Shown here one piece after another: positions 1 through 8,726 of a stretch of 64,000 nucleotides of DNA. Every line of letters begins with the position of its first letter. Positions within the stretch are counted from its first letter, which is position 1. The notes below the pieces were generated by a model. It made no database searches and was not told the origin of the DNA. It saw nothing but the letters and a program-made list of their open reading frames with translations. This DNA is from FLUQ01 sp031551515 (GTDB taxonomy: Bacteria; Desulfobacterota; Desulfovibrionia; Desulfovibrionales; Desulfovibrionaceae): assembly GCA_031551515.1 (NCBI GenBank), contig JAVBNL010000040.1, positions 62,001-126,000 on the forward strand, in the 5' to 3' direction. A program made the translations under genes and the position numbers.

Positions 1-235
1 GCCGGGCAACCCGGTGGCGGGCAAGGCCACGGTCTTCATCTTCCCCACGCTGAACGCCGGCAACATCGCCTATAAAGCCGTGCAGCGCGCCGCCAACGCG
101 GTGGCTGTCGGCCCGGTGCTGCAAGGCCTGAACAAACCGGTCAACGACCTCTCGCGCGGCTGCACCGTGCCCGACGTCATCAACACCATCGCCATCACCG
201 CCGTGCAGGCTCAGGCGGAAAAAGGCCTGGCCTAA
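1..235 (+). CDS. pta: Phosphate acetyltransferase, C-terminal end (partial)
   Basis: This is the last ~77 codons of a gene that starts before the window; the reading frame begins at base 2. The product converts acetyl-CoA and phosphate to acetyl phosphate and works with acetate kinase in acetate fermentation and ATP formation. The tail carries the family signature: PTLNAGNIAYK, then a G-PVLQGLNKPVNDLSRG segment and a final helix ending VQAQAEKGLA. These are typical of the Pta catalytic domain C-terminus. The stop is followed directly by a palindromic repeat and hairpins. In many related genomes ackA follows pta immediately; here it lies ~10 kb away. Confidence 0.9.
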   Translation, partial: PGNPVAGKATVFIFPTLNAGNIAYKAVQRAANAVAVGPVLQGLNKPVNDLSRGCTVPDVINTIAITAVQAQAEKGLA

Positions 236-300
236 CGAAACCGCAAAGGGGCTCCGCCCCTTTTGATCCCCGGCAGGGGCTGAGCCCCTGCACCCGCGAA
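236..300 (+). repeat. Palindromic intergenic element, copy A
   Basis: A ~65-bp segment starting right after the pta stop contains two short palindromes: GGGGC-TCC-GCCCC and GCAGGGGCT-G-AGCCCCTGC, ending CACCCGCGAA. Almost the same segment, in reverse orientation, lies at 1886-1946, so the two copies flank dctA as inverted repeats. Each copy can fold into a double hairpin. It may be a REP/BIME-like element or a paired terminator. Confidence 0.75.
245..264. terminator. Hairpin terminator after pta
   Basis: AAAGGGGC (245-252), a three-base loop and GCCCCTTT (256-263), followed by one more T. It lies 10 bases after the pta stop and forms part of palindromic element copy A. Confidence 0.55.
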
Positions 301-303
301 TAG

Positions 304-337
304 AAAAGCGGCGTGGCAAAAAACCACGCCGCTTTTT
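304..337. terminator. Bidirectional terminator between pta and dctA
   Basis: A 13-bp arm (304-316, AAAAGCGGCGTGG) pairs across a 7-base loop with CCACGCCGCTTTT, followed by further T. The A-run on the left arm gives a T-run on the other strand, so it can serve both pta and the convergent dctA. Confidence 0.8.
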
Positions 338-408
338 ATTGTGGGGTCAAGAGGGGTGCCCCCCCCTTGGCGGAGGGGTCTGGGGAGGCGGCGCCTCCCC
401 GGCTATTC

Positions 409-1713
409 TCAGCTTTCCAGCTGCTTGACCGGGAGCGTTTCCGGCGGAGCGGGTTCGCCGTCCAGCGCTTTATGCAGCGCATCCATATCCAGGGCGTTTT
501 CCCACTTGGCCACCACGATGGTGGCGATCCCGTTGCCGATAACGTTGGTCAGCGCCCGGCACTGCGACATGAAGGGGTCAACCCCCAGCAGCAGGGCCAG
601 CCCGGCCAGCGGCAGCGTATCCATTGAAGAAAACGTCGCCGCCAAGGTGATGAACCCGCCGCCCGCAACAGCAGCCGCGCCCTTGGAGGTCAGCAACAAC
701 AACGCCAGAATCGACAGTTTGTGCCCCAGGGTCAGCGGAATGTCGCAGGCCTGAGCGACGAAAAGAGCGGCCATGGTCAGGTAAATGCTGGTGCCGTCAA
801 GGTTGAAGCTGTAGCCGGTAGGCACGACCAGCCCGACCACGGGCTTGGCGCAGCCCGCCCGTTCCAGCTTGTCCATGATGCGGGGCAGCACGGTTTCGGA
901 AGACGAGGTGCCCAGCACAATAAAGAACTCTTCCTTGATGTACTTTAAATACTTGAAGATGCTGAACCCGCAAAGCTTTGCCACCAGCCCCAGGCAGACC
1001 ACAATAAAGAAGATGCTGGTGGCGTATACCGCAAGCAGCAGATAGATCAGGTTTTTCAGGGTGCCCAGACCGTAGCTGCCGATGGTGAAGCTCATGGCCC
1101 CGAACGCGCCGAGCGGCGCAAGCCGCATGACCAAGCCGATGACGCCGAAGAGCATGTGCGTGAACTGATCGATCAGGTCCAGCAACGGCCGCGCCACTTC
1201 GCCCCCGTGCGAAAGCACGACCCCGCACAGACAGGCCAGCAGCAGCACCTGCAGAATTTCACCCTGGGTAAAGGCGCTGGCAAAGGTGTTCGGGATAAGG
1301 TTCATGAGAAAACTCACCGAACCCTGATGCTGCGCCTTCTGGGCGTACGAAGCGATGGCGGAAGCGTCCAGCTTCGCCGGGTCCACGTGCATGCCCGATC
1401 CGGGCTGGATCATATCCACCACGATAATCCCCAGTATCAGGGCTATGGTGGTCATGAACTCGAAATACAGCAGCGCCTTGCCGCCCACCCGGCCAACCTT
1501 TTTCATGTCGCCCATGCGGGCGATGCCCACGACGATGGTACCGAAAATGATCGGGGCGATAAGCATGCGTATCAGCTTGATGAAACCGTCACCCAGGGGC
1601 TTCATGGAAGCCGCCGTGTGCGGGTACAGGGTGCCGAACACAACGGCCAGCGCGATGGCCGCCAACACTTGAATGTACAACAAGGTATAAAAGGGTTTTT
1701 TTGTCTGTGTCAT
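409..1713 (-). CDS. dctA: C4-dicarboxylate:cation symporter DctA
   Basis: A 434-residue inner-membrane carrier of the DAACS (glutamate/dicarboxylate) family that imports succinate, fumarate, malate or related acids with H+ or Na+. Length and sequence closely follow E. coli DctA (428 aa). Visible family motifs are MKPLGDGFIKLIRMLIAP near the N-terminus, the re-entrant loop motif GTSSSETVLPR, PTGYSFNLDGTSIYLTMA, the SKGAAAVAGGGF loop and ALTNVIGNGIATIVVAKWE at the C-terminus. The gene stands alone on the minus strand, with hairpins on both sides and inverted copies of a palindromic element flanking it. Substrate is inferred from family; a glutamate/aspartate carrier is the alternative. Confidence 0.9.
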   Translation of the reverse strand: MTQTKKPFYTLLYIQVLAAIALAVVFGTLYPHTAASMKPLGDGFIKLIRMLIAPIIFGTIVVGIARMGDMKKVGRVGGKALLYFEFMTTIALILGIIVVDMIQPGSGMHVDPAKLDASAIASYAQKAQHQGSVSFLMNLIPNTFASAFTQGEILQVLLLACLCGVVLSHGGEVARPLLDLIDQFTHMLFGVIGLVMRLAPLGAFGAMSFTIGSYGLGTLKNLIYLLLAVYATSIFFIVVCLGLVAKLCGFSIFKYLKYIKEEFFIVLGTSSSETVLPRIMDKLERAGCAKPVVGLVVPTGYSFNLDGTSIYLTMAALFVAQACDIPLTLGHKLSILALLLLTSKGAAAVAGGGFITLAATFSSMDTLPLAGLALLLGVDPFMSQCRALTNVIGNGIATIVVAKWENALDMDALHKALDGEPAPPETLPVKQLES

Positions 1714-1851
1714 GGCGGCCTCCCGGCCTCGTCACGCGAGTTATAGCCCGTTCCTTCCCAGTTGTGCGCCCGCTATGCGGCGTACATTTAAACATAACAC
1801 AGGGCGAGAAAAAGGACATGCCTTTGGAGGGAGGAGCGAAGAAAAAAATAT

Positions 1852-1881
1852 AAAACGGCGCGGTAAATATCGCGCCGTTTT
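1852..1881 (-). terminator. Terminator-like hairpin between cyclase gene and dctA
   Basis: An 11-bp perfect stem (1852-1862 with 1871-1881, core ACGGCGCG/CGCGCCGT) around the loop GTAAATAT. On the minus strand the stem is followed by a T-rich stretch, so it fits a terminator for the cyclase gene, read from the right. Confidence 0.7.
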
Positions 1882-1885
1882 TCCA

Positions 1886-1946
1886 TTCGCGGGTGCAGGG
1901 GCTAAGCCCCTGCCGGGGCGCGGGGCGGAGCCCCGCTCTGGTTTCG
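1886..1946 (-). repeat. Palindromic intergenic element, copy B (inverted)
   Basis: The reverse complement of this segment reads CGAAACCAGAGCGGGGCTCC and continues through CCCCGGCAGGGGCTTAGCCC to CACCCGCGAA. It matches 236-300 almost base for base apart from short central differences. It ends exactly at the stop codon of the cyclase gene, just as copy A begins right after the pta stop. Confidence 0.75.
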
Positions 1947-2690
1947 TTATTGTTTAGGGCACAGCGCGAAGCAGCGCGCGGGAAAGCCCGTGCCGTTCTT
2001 TACTTTGGGGAAGGTGCAAAAGACAATGCCGCCCACGGGCGGGCACTGGTCCACGTTGGTCAGCAGCTCCACCTGGAAGCGGTCTTGCGCCAGGATATAA
2101 TATTCCACTTCGTAGTTGCTCTTGCCGGAGGTGACGGGCGCTTCGGTATCGGAAGTTTCATGCCCGATGCCGCCGATCTTGCGCTTTTCCACCAGAAATT
2201 TCAGGCTCTCAAGGCTCCAGCCGGGGAAGTGGCGGTTGCCGTCGGCGTCAAGGTTGTCAAAAGTCCCGGCGGGCCGTTTGCTCCAGCCGCTTTGAAAGAC
2301 CACGAACGCGCTTTCCGGTAGTATGCCGTGAATTTTCTCCCAGTCTTCGATATCGCGCACCGTCATGGTATAGTCCGGGTTTTGGGCCACGGCCGCCGTT
2401 TTATCGATGACGCAAAGCGGCAGAACCATTTCTTCAAGGCGAACCTGCGCCAGCGAACGGCCGCTGTTCATCATGTGCGGCGCCATGTCCACGTGGGTGC
2501 CGTATTGCCCGACCAGGGTATACATGTGGGTGCGGAACAGCGACTTGTCCAGATCCAGAAAGGTCTCCGCGCTCATGGGCGGAAAGCCGACCCAGTGCGG
2601 AGTTTCGGGACTGAGCTCATGCGTCAGATCCACCCACTTGCAGTCCTTTTTCCATTCGGCAAGCGTTTTCCAGAGTTCAAGATTCGCCAT
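1947..2690 (-). CDS. Cyclase-family metal-dependent hydrolase (kynurenine formamidase-like)
   Basis: A ~247-residue cytoplasmic protein of the Cyclase (Pfam PF04199) family, which includes arylformamidase and various amide or lactone hydrolases. The metal-binding motif YGTHVDMAPHM (HxGTHxDxPxH type) is present, as is the N-terminal WVDLTHELSPETPHW start of the fold; a GIGHETSDTE stretch carries further His/Glu residues. The start at 2690 is chosen because it begins the conserved fold and has AGGAG nine bases upstream; an upstream in-frame extension lacks family similarity. The substrate cannot be read from sequence, and no other tryptophan-degradation gene is nearby. It is divergent from the SDR gene. 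Confidence 0.8.
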   Translation of the reverse strand: MANLELWKTLAEWKKDCKWVDLTHELSPETPHWVGFPPMSAETFLDLDKSLFRTHMYTLVGQYGTHVDMAPHMMNSGRSLAQVRLEEMVLPLCVIDKTAAVAQNPDYTMTVRDIEDWEKIHGILPESAFVVFQSGWSKRPAGTFDNLDADGNRHFPGWSLESLKFLVEKRKIGGIGHETSDTEAPVTSGKSNYEVEYYILAQDRFQVELLTNVDQCPPVGGIVFCTFPKVKNGTGFPARCFALCPKQ

Positions 2691-2825
2691 GTTCCGCAAC
2701 TCCTGCGCTAGAAGGTCATAACGGGCATGCCTATCGGATATATCAGGACGCTTCGGGCAGCAAGCGCTTTGCCTCACGCCGCGTATATGATACCCGAGAG
2801 ACGGCAACAATACATAGGAGAGGTT

Positions 2826-3758
2826 ATGGGCAAACACCACGCCGTTACCGGCGCGTTCGGCTTTTCAGGTAAATACCTCACCCGCCGCTTGCTGGCCGCG
2901 GGCAAGAGCGTCATCACCCTGACCAACTCGCCGAACCGGCCGAACCCCTTTGACCGGCCCGTGGAAGCGCGCCCCTTCCGTTTTGACAGCCCTTCCGTCT
3001 TGTCAGACAGCCTGGCCGATGTGGAAGTGCTCTATAACACCTACTGGGTGCGTTTTAACCACCAGGGGCTTTTCAGCCATGCCGAAGCTGTGGATAACAC
3101 GCTGATCCTTTTCGAAGCGGCAAAAAACGCGGGCGTGCGCCGCATCGTGCACGTCAGCATCACCAATGCCGACGAGAATTCACCCCTGGAGTATTTCAGC
3201 GGCAAAGGCCTGCTTGAGCGCAAACTGGCCGAGACGGGCATTCCCCACACCATTGTGCGGCCCGCCGTGCTGTTCGGGCCGGAAGACATTCTGATCAACA
3301 ACATCGCCTGGACTTTGCGCCATTTTCCCGCCTTCGCCATGTTCGGCGACGGCCGCTATCACATTCAGCCCATCTATGTGGACGACCTGGCCAAACTGAT
3401 GTTTGAGGCCGGTGAAGCCGAAGGCTGCGCCACCATCAACGCCGTGGGCCCCGAAGATTACGCGTATGTGGACCTGGTGCGCATGATCCGCAAAGAACTC
3501 GACCTGTGGCGGCCCATCGTCAAGATCTCGCCGGAGCTGGGCTATCAGGCGAGTTTGCTGGTCGGCAAGCTGGTGGGCGATATCTTCGTGACCCGTGAAG
3601 AGATCACGGGGCTGATGGCCGACACCTTGCATGCGCCGGGGGCGGCGCCCACGGGAGAAACGCGCCTTTCGGACTGGGTGCGGGCGAACAAGGCCAACCT
3701 GGGCAAAAAATACGCCAGCGAGCTGGCCCGCCGCATCGACAGGACCAAGGCGTACTGA
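2826..3758 (+). CDS. SDR-type NAD(P)-binding oxidoreductase (NmrA/epimerase-like)
   Basis: A 310-residue atypical/extended short-chain dehydrogenase. The N-terminus carries the Rossmann glycine motif TGAFGFSGKYL within the first 20 residues; the middle has a YFSGKGLLERKL segment resembling YxxxK, followed by the hallmark IPHTIVRPAVLFGPED strand. The start is set by ATG at 2826 with TAGGAGAGG just upstream. The family (NAD-dependent epimerase/dehydratase, NDUFA9-like) acts on sugars, quinones or acts as a structural/regulatory binder, so the substrate is open. The stop directly abuts the start of the LapG-like gene, suggesting co-transcription. Confidence 0.8.
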   Translation: MGKHHAVTGAFGFSGKYLTRRLLAAGKSVITLTNSPNRPNPFDRPVEARPFRFDSPSVLSDSLADVEVLYNTYWVRFNHQGLFSHAEAVDNTLILFEAAKNAGVRRIVHVSITNADENSPLEYFSGKGLLERKLAETGIPHTIVRPAVLFGPEDILINNIAWTLRHFPAFAMFGDGRYHIQPIYVDDLAKLMFEAGEAEGCATINAVGPEDYAYVDLVRMIRKELDLWRPIVKISPELGYQASLLVGKLVGDIFVTREEITGLMADTLHAPGAAPTGETRLSDWVRANKANLGKKYASELARRIDRTKAY

Positions 3759-4505
3759 ATGCACGCGTTCCGATCATTTGCCGCGTTCAGGGCCTTTTGT
3801 CTGCTGCTGGCCGCCCTGGCCTGCCCCGGCATTTGCCCCTTGCGCGCGCATTGCGTCGCCACCGCGTCGCTGCCCCCGCTGGCGCTCTTCGGCGTCAACA
3901 GCACAGGCGCATACCCGCTGGCCAATGTCAGCCCCACCGGCATGATCGAACGCTGGCACACGGTTATGGCGCGGCATGCGGCCGATGACGCGTTCGCGCC
4001 CGGCAACAAGGCCATGCCCGCCCCCATGCGCAAACAGTGGAACACCCTGGCCGAACGTTACCCCGCCATGTCGCCGGAAGAGCGCCTCCGCGCGGTCAAC
4101 GCGTTTTTCAACCGCATTCCAGGGGTGTCTGACGAGCGCAACTACGGGCAGGAAGAATACTGGGCCTATCCGGCGCAGTTCATCCGCAAGAACGGCGGCG
4201 ATTGCGAAGACTACGCCTTGGCCAAATATCTGGCCTTGCGCCGCCTCGGCTGGCCTGAGGAAGACCTTTTGCTGGCGCTGGTCAAAGATACCCGCCGCAA
4301 AACGGATCATGCCGTTCTGGCGGTTCGCCTGGACGGCCGCATTTTCATTCTGGACAACCTCAGCCGCCCCAGAGACCTGATCATGCCCCAAGACAAATAC
4401 GGCAAAACATACAGCCCCCTGCTGGTCATCAACGCCCGGACGGTATGGAATTTCGGTTTGCCGGTGAAACGCGCGCCCAAACAGGCCGCGCGCGAAACGC
4501 AATGA
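3759..4505 (+). CDS. LapG-like periplasmic transglutaminase-type cysteine protease (BTLCP family)
   Basis: A 248-residue protein of the bacterial transglutaminase-like cysteine proteinase family (Peptidase C93/DUF920), whose best-known member LapG cleaves the biofilm adhesin LapA in the periplasm under control of the c-di-GMP receptor LapD. A hydrophobic signal sequence occupies about residues 7-30. The catalytic triad is visible: Cys149 in KNGGDCEDYALAKYLALRRL, His184 in KTDHAVLAV, Asp199 in IFILDN. A Glu/Asp pair right after Cys149 matches the family. The start follows the SDR stop without a gap. No LapD or large adhesin gene is in the window, so the target is unknown. Confidence 0.85.
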   Translation: MHAFRSFAAFRAFCLLLAALACPGICPLRAHCVATASLPPLALFGVNSTGAYPLANVSPTGMIERWHTVMARHAADDAFAPGNKAMPAPMRKQWNTLAERYPAMSPEERLRAVNAFFNRIPGVSDERNYGQEEYWAYPAQFIRKNGGDCEDYALAKYLALRRLGWPEEDLLLALVKDTRRKTDHAVLAVRLDGRIFILDNLSRPRDLIMPQDKYGKTYSPLLVINARTVWNFGLPVKRAPKQAARETQ

Positions 4506-4520
4506 ACATACGGAGGCTCG

Positions 4521-6521
4521 GTGAAAATTATCTCCTTCTTCGCTCTCATTCTGACACTGTGCATCGCCACCCTGGGGCACGCTTCCGAGTATGATCCGAA
4601 GGCCTATGAAAAACTGCTGCGCAACGACGCGGCATTCGCCGCCGCGGAAAAAACATACAAAGAAGCCCGCGCCGCCTTTCTGACCGCTTTTGACAAAGGC
4701 GCCCGGCCTTATGCGGAAAAATTCCTGCAAAGCATCAATTACGAATCCGAGTACGAGTATCTTGAGGCCCACCCCGGCGGCCAGTTCCGCACGCGCTTTG
4801 TCACGGCCCGCGCCTTCAGCCTGGAATATCTGGCCGCCTTCAACGCGGCGAAACCCATGTCCCTGCAGTGGCTGACCTTGCTGCGCCCCGTGTTCGCCCA
4901 TTGCCCCTATCTGAGCGACAAAAAAGATTTTTACGCCCGCGCGGCTCTTGTGGAAGCGCAAACAGGCAAGGCCGCCTCCCCGGTGGAGGCTGCGCCCAAC
5001 CAGGCCCGCAACCTTGCGGAGCGCCCGCCCCTGCTGCGAGAGGTGAACGGCGAAACCTGGGGCGCGGTGCTGAGCACGGGTGAGGATATGCAGAATTTGC
5101 CGAAAAAACCGGAACCCGGCCGGGAAAGCCCGGTGCTGGCCGCAACCATTCGCCTGCGCAACGGCAAGATCACGGCGGATCGCATCGCCGCCCCCACTGC
5201 TGCCGACTGGTACCCCAGCAAGGGCGAGCCGGTGCTCAGCATGCATCCTCCAATGGTCGATTCGCGCCGCAACACGTTCCAGACGGGCCTTTTGATCGTG
5301 CGGGCCACAGTTGCAAACGATTCCGGCCCCTTTGCCTTTACGGTGGAGCCCGTGCAGCGCTGGCGACCGGCCGCATACGCCTATATCTGCCGCGCGGAAG
5401 CGAAATCCTTCTCTTTCACCTGGAACGGCAAGGTCTATGAGCGCGCCAAGCCTGAACTGCGCCCCACGGGCGAATGGGGCGCGTTTACCCCGCTGACGGA
5501 AAAGGGCGCATTGAAGCCCGTTGTCGAGTACCTGACCGGAATGCTGCTTGAAAATCCTGACCTTTCGGCGGCCATAGCCACGGAGAAAAACACCCGCGCG
5601 GCGCTGCTGGAACAGTTCACCCCGACCGCCCGCATGTATTACGGCATGACGCGCGGCCGTTGGACCGGTTCTCTTCAATGGACGTTGCTGCCCCTGGTGG
5701 GTGACAAAAAGGCGTTTACCCGCAAAATTCTTGATGATTACACCATAGCGACGCAATACAACGCCATGCTGCAAAAGCTGCTGCAAACGCCGGATGCGCG
5801 CCTGCTGTTCGCCCTGGAACCGGCCACGACCGCCCCGCGCGACAGGCTTCCCTCTTTGCGGTACGCGGGTTCGCTCTCGTCAAACGACTATATTGCGGAA
5901 CTTGCGCGCGTGACGCGCATTATCGAAAACAGCGAGTTCACCCCCGCATTCGTGCCCAAGCAGCCGCGTTCCGAGGCGCCGGTTCCGCTTGACCTGAAGG
6001 CCGAAGGGTTGAAAGGCGGCGCGAAAATCGCCCTGTGCGCCAAACGGGCAAGCGGCGAAGCCTATGACGAATGGGCCGACTACTCGCTGGAAAAACAGGC
6101 GGACGGCACGCACTGGGGCCTGATGTCCTATGAGACGGAGTCGCGCTTTCGCAAGCCGTACTACACGGAAAAAAACATCGTGATCATCAGGGGCGGCAAG
6201 CTCGACTTCATCCCGCTGGAAGTGACCAAGCCGGTGCTCAGCTTTTTCTTCCGCGATTGGAAAGGCTGGGCAAAAAATTCGGACAAACCCGAAAATTATT
6301 GGAAAACATGTCCCATGGAAACGTACTTTGACGTGGATACGCGCAAAGCGCCTTTCACCGTGCGGGCCGAATGGCGGCCCAGCAACACGGAAAGCAGAGA
6401 TTACTGGGTCTGCGTGCCCGAATGCTCCGTGCCCTACGCCTGGGACGGAAAAACATACGCGCCCGGCGAACCTGACTGTCTGCCACCCGGCAAATGGGGC
6501 CTCTTTGAACCCAAACGGTAA
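4521..6521 (+). CDS. Secreted two-unit protein of unknown function, paralogue A
   Basis: A 666-residue protein that I cannot assign to a named family. GTG start with GGAGG upstream; residues 1-21 form a signal peptide cut near HAS-E. It reads as two related units. Each begins with a helical stretch (residues ~30-150 and ~335-440) and ends in a beta-rich domain. The final block of unit 2 reads CVPECSVPYAWDGKTY then GEPDCLPPGKWG; unit 1 has the counterpart YICRAEAKSFSFTWNGKVYE then TGEWGAF. The Cys spacing suggests periplasmic disulfides. The next gene is a clear tandem paralogue. Context (LapG-like protease upstream, porin downstream) points to the cell envelope. Confidence 0.75.
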   Translation: MKIISFFALILTLCIATLGHASEYDPKAYEKLLRNDAAFAAAEKTYKEARAAFLTAFDKGARPYAEKFLQSINYESEYEYLEAHPGGQFRTRFVTARAFSLEYLAAFNAAKPMSLQWLTLLRPVFAHCPYLSDKKDFYARAALVEAQTGKAASPVEAAPNQARNLAERPPLLREVNGETWGAVLSTGEDMQNLPKKPEPGRESPVLAATIRLRNGKITADRIAAPTAADWYPSKGEPVLSMHPPMVDSRRNTFQTGLLIVRATVANDSGPFAFTVEPVQRWRPAAYAYICRAEAKSFSFTWNGKVYERAKPELRPTGEWGAFTPLTEKGALKPVVEYLTGMLLENPDLSAAIATEKNTRAALLEQFTPTARMYYGMTRGRWTGSLQWTLLPLVGDKKAFTRKILDDYTIATQYNAMLQKLLQTPDARLLFALEPATTAPRDRLPSLRYAGSLSSNDYIAELARVTRIIENSEFTPAFVPKQPRSEAPVPLDLKAEGLKGGAKIALCAKRASGEAYDEWADYSLEKQADGTHWGLMSYETESRFRKPYYTEKNIVIIRGGKLDFIPLEVTKPVLSFFFRDWKGWAKNSDKPENYWKTCPMETYFDVDTRKAPFTVRAEWRPSNTESRDYWVCVPECSVPYAWDGKTYAPGEPDCLPPGKWGLFEPKR

Positions 6522-6627
6522 ACGTACGGAAAAAAGATGTGAAAATTCATAATTATTGCTATAAATCCGTGCATACGCTAATCCAGCGGCAAAACCGCCG
6601 CCACTTTGCTTTGTGAGAGGAAAAGAC

Positions 6628-8712
6628 ATGACCCGTCGCCTTGGCATGCTGCTTTGTTCTTTTGCCCTGGCCTGCTGCGCCGTTGCCCCTTCTTTCGCCG
6701 CCCGCGCGCAAGAGCGGGAGCAAGCCGCGGAACAGGAGGCCGCGCGAATCCGCGCCACGCTGATGGAAACCGACCAGGAACTGGCGGCCGTGGAAAACGC
6801 CTTCACCGCCGCGCGGGAAAGATTTCTGGCCTTATTCTCCGGGCTGCCTCAAAAGTGGGCCGCCGAACTGATCAAACGCCCCTCGGGCTATCAAAACAAC
6901 ATAGCCTATCTGGTCGGGGAACAGGGCAAGCGCTATCGCTCGACATACCTGAAGAACCGGGTGGAGGCCACCCGCTATATGGAGCTGGCAGCCGCAACGC
7001 CCGTCACGAACCCCGACTTTCTCATTTTGCTGCGCCCGGTCTGCCTCGCTTCGGCGTACTATTCCGACGACAACCTGATAACCAAAACCCTGGCCGAATA
7101 TGACGCGCGGGACAAAAATCACGATGCCTTCGCCAAAGCCTATCAAACCCGCCGGGTGAACGGTGAATACTGGGCCCTGATCCGTTTTGACGATCGGCAG
7201 ATGAAAAGCGCCGGCGATTCCGACAACAACATGGCCTTTGTGCTGCGCGTGGCCGGCAAAGCCTTCACGTTGCACCCCATCATTGCGCCTTCCACTGAAA
7301 GTTACTACCCCGGCGAAAAGTCGCCCCTGCAGGTCGAAAATCGTGTGGAAGGCCCCAGGGAAGAAAACATCGACGAGTGCCGCATGACGACCACGCTCAG
7401 CGTGACCGGCGAAGAAGGCCCCTTTGCCTTTCGCGCCGACGCGGAGCAGCTTTTTGACGGCCGCCGGATCAGTTATATCTGTGAACCCAAATGCACGGGC
7501 TTCACCTATACCTGGAGCGAAAAAAGCAAAACCTACCTGCGCAAACCGGGTACTTGCCGCGACGATGACGGCTGGAAACCCCGCTCTCCCTTTGCCGGTG
7601 AAACCCTGACCCCGGTGGCGAACTACGCCGAAACGCTCGCCAAAACCGACAAGGCCTTGCAGAAGAACGAAGAGGCCCTCGCCGCCGCCTGGAAGAGCTT
7701 TCAGGCCCTGTTCGACGAAAAAACGCGGCAGTACCTGCAAAAAGAATATGACGCCTGGCGCTATGACCGCCAGATATCGCTGTACCGCCTCGTGGGCAAA
7801 GAGGGCGAATTCGCAAACGCCGTTCTTGCCGGCGACAAACCGGTGCTGGAATTCATGCAGCGCGTGGCCGTCCTGGCGGCGCAGCCCGACGCACGGCTGC
7901 TGGTGCTGCTTGACGATGCGCACAAGAAAGTGGTTGCCCCGCCCAGAACGGACAACGACCGCTACGACCGGGACGAAGAAGAGGGCGGCTATTATTACCG
8001 CTCGGAACTGCTCAGCGGCAAAAAGCAGCCCCTGCTGGCGCAGCGTTTCGCCCGGCAGCTGGCCCTGTTGCAGCCGCCCGCCCCGCAAACGGACAAAGAT
8101 CGCTACAACCGCGCGCCCGTGTACACGGCCAAAGGTCTTGAAGGCGGCGCCTCCATCGTCTTCACCTATGAAAACCCTGACAACGCCTATCGCGGCCGGC
8201 AAGAAAAACTGCCGGGAAGAACCAACAGCTTCACCGTGCGGCACGGGGCCGACGGCGCATACTGGGGTGTGACCGAACAGCAGGTCGACCCTTTCCGCCG
8301 CGGCTATAGCAATGACGGGCGTGGCGCAGCGCTGCGCATCATCCGCGTGCATGGCGGCAAAATAGCCTTCGTCACCCCCGCTCTGCCGGAAGAAAAATCC
8401 TTTTTTAAAAATCCCGAGCTGCGGCGCGGCAAGGTGGTCTGGCGCTATCCGCAGACCGACCGGCGCTATTATTACGGCGAGTGCGAAATGCGCCCGGCCT
8501 TTACTCTCGACACGAGCAAAACCCCATTCGGCCTGACCGCCGTGGACCAGCGCCTGCACGGCCGGGCCGCGCCTGAAAACTCCTGGCAGTGCATACCCGA
8601 ATGCAGCATCCCCTTTACCTGGAACGGCTCGGCCTATGTGCCGGGCGACCCCGTCTGCCTGCCCGAAGGGCAATGGGGCGCCAAAGAGCCCGCTGCCCCC
8701 AAAAAACAGTAG
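6628..8712 (+). CDS. Secreted two-unit protein of unknown function, paralogue B
   Basis: A 694-residue tandem paralogue of the previous gene. ATG at 6628 is preferred over an upstream GTG because GAGAGG lies 7 bases before it and the signal peptide (residues 1-25, ending AARA) then starts correctly. Shared blocks include RVNGEYWAL (EVNGETWGA in A), EGPFAF before the first Cys block, YICEPKCTGFTYTWSEKSKT, and the last block CIPECSIPFTWNGSAY followed by GDPVCLPEGQWG. Unit 1 keeps both Cys of the C-x3-C pair here, whereas paralogue A has lost one. Acidic and Tyr-rich stretches lie near residues 430-460. No function is recognised; the two genes are separated by ~105 bases. Confidence 0.75.
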   Translation: MTRRLGMLLCSFALACCAVAPSFAARAQEREQAAEQEAARIRATLMETDQELAAVENAFTAARERFLALFSGLPQKWAAELIKRPSGYQNNIAYLVGEQGKRYRSTYLKNRVEATRYMELAAATPVTNPDFLILLRPVCLASAYYSDDNLITKTLAEYDARDKNHDAFAKAYQTRRVNGEYWALIRFDDRQMKSAGDSDNNMAFVLRVAGKAFTLHPIIAPSTESYYPGEKSPLQVENRVEGPREENIDECRMTTTLSVTGEEGPFAFRADAEQLFDGRRISYICEPKCTGFTYTWSEKSKTYLRKPGTCRDDDGWKPRSPFAGETLTPVANYAETLAKTDKALQKNEEALAAAWKSFQALFDEKTRQYLQKEYDAWRYDRQISLYRLVGKEGEFANAVLAGDKPVLEFMQRVAVLAAQPDARLLVLLDDAHKKVVAPPRTDNDRYDRDEEEGGYYYRSELLSGKKQPLLAQRFARQLALLQPPAPQTDKDRYNRAPVYTAKGLEGGASIVFTYENPDNAYRGRQEKLPGRTNSFTVRHGADGAYWGVTEQQVDPFRRGYSNDGRGAALRIIRVHGGKIAFVTPALPEEKSFFKNPELRRGKVVWRYPQTDRRYYYGECEMRPAFTLDTSKTPFGLTAVDQRLHGRAAPENSWQCIPECSIPFTWNGSAYVPGDPVCLPEGQWGAKEPAAPKKQ

Positions 8713-8726
8713 CTGGAAAGAGCGAT

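Noticed and set aside
3774..5786. A 670-codon minus-strand open frame opposite the LapG-like and first secreted gene
   Set aside because: Composition rich in Gly, Arg, Ala and His with no family motif; it is the antisense shadow of well-supported plus-strand genes with signal peptides and ribosome sites.
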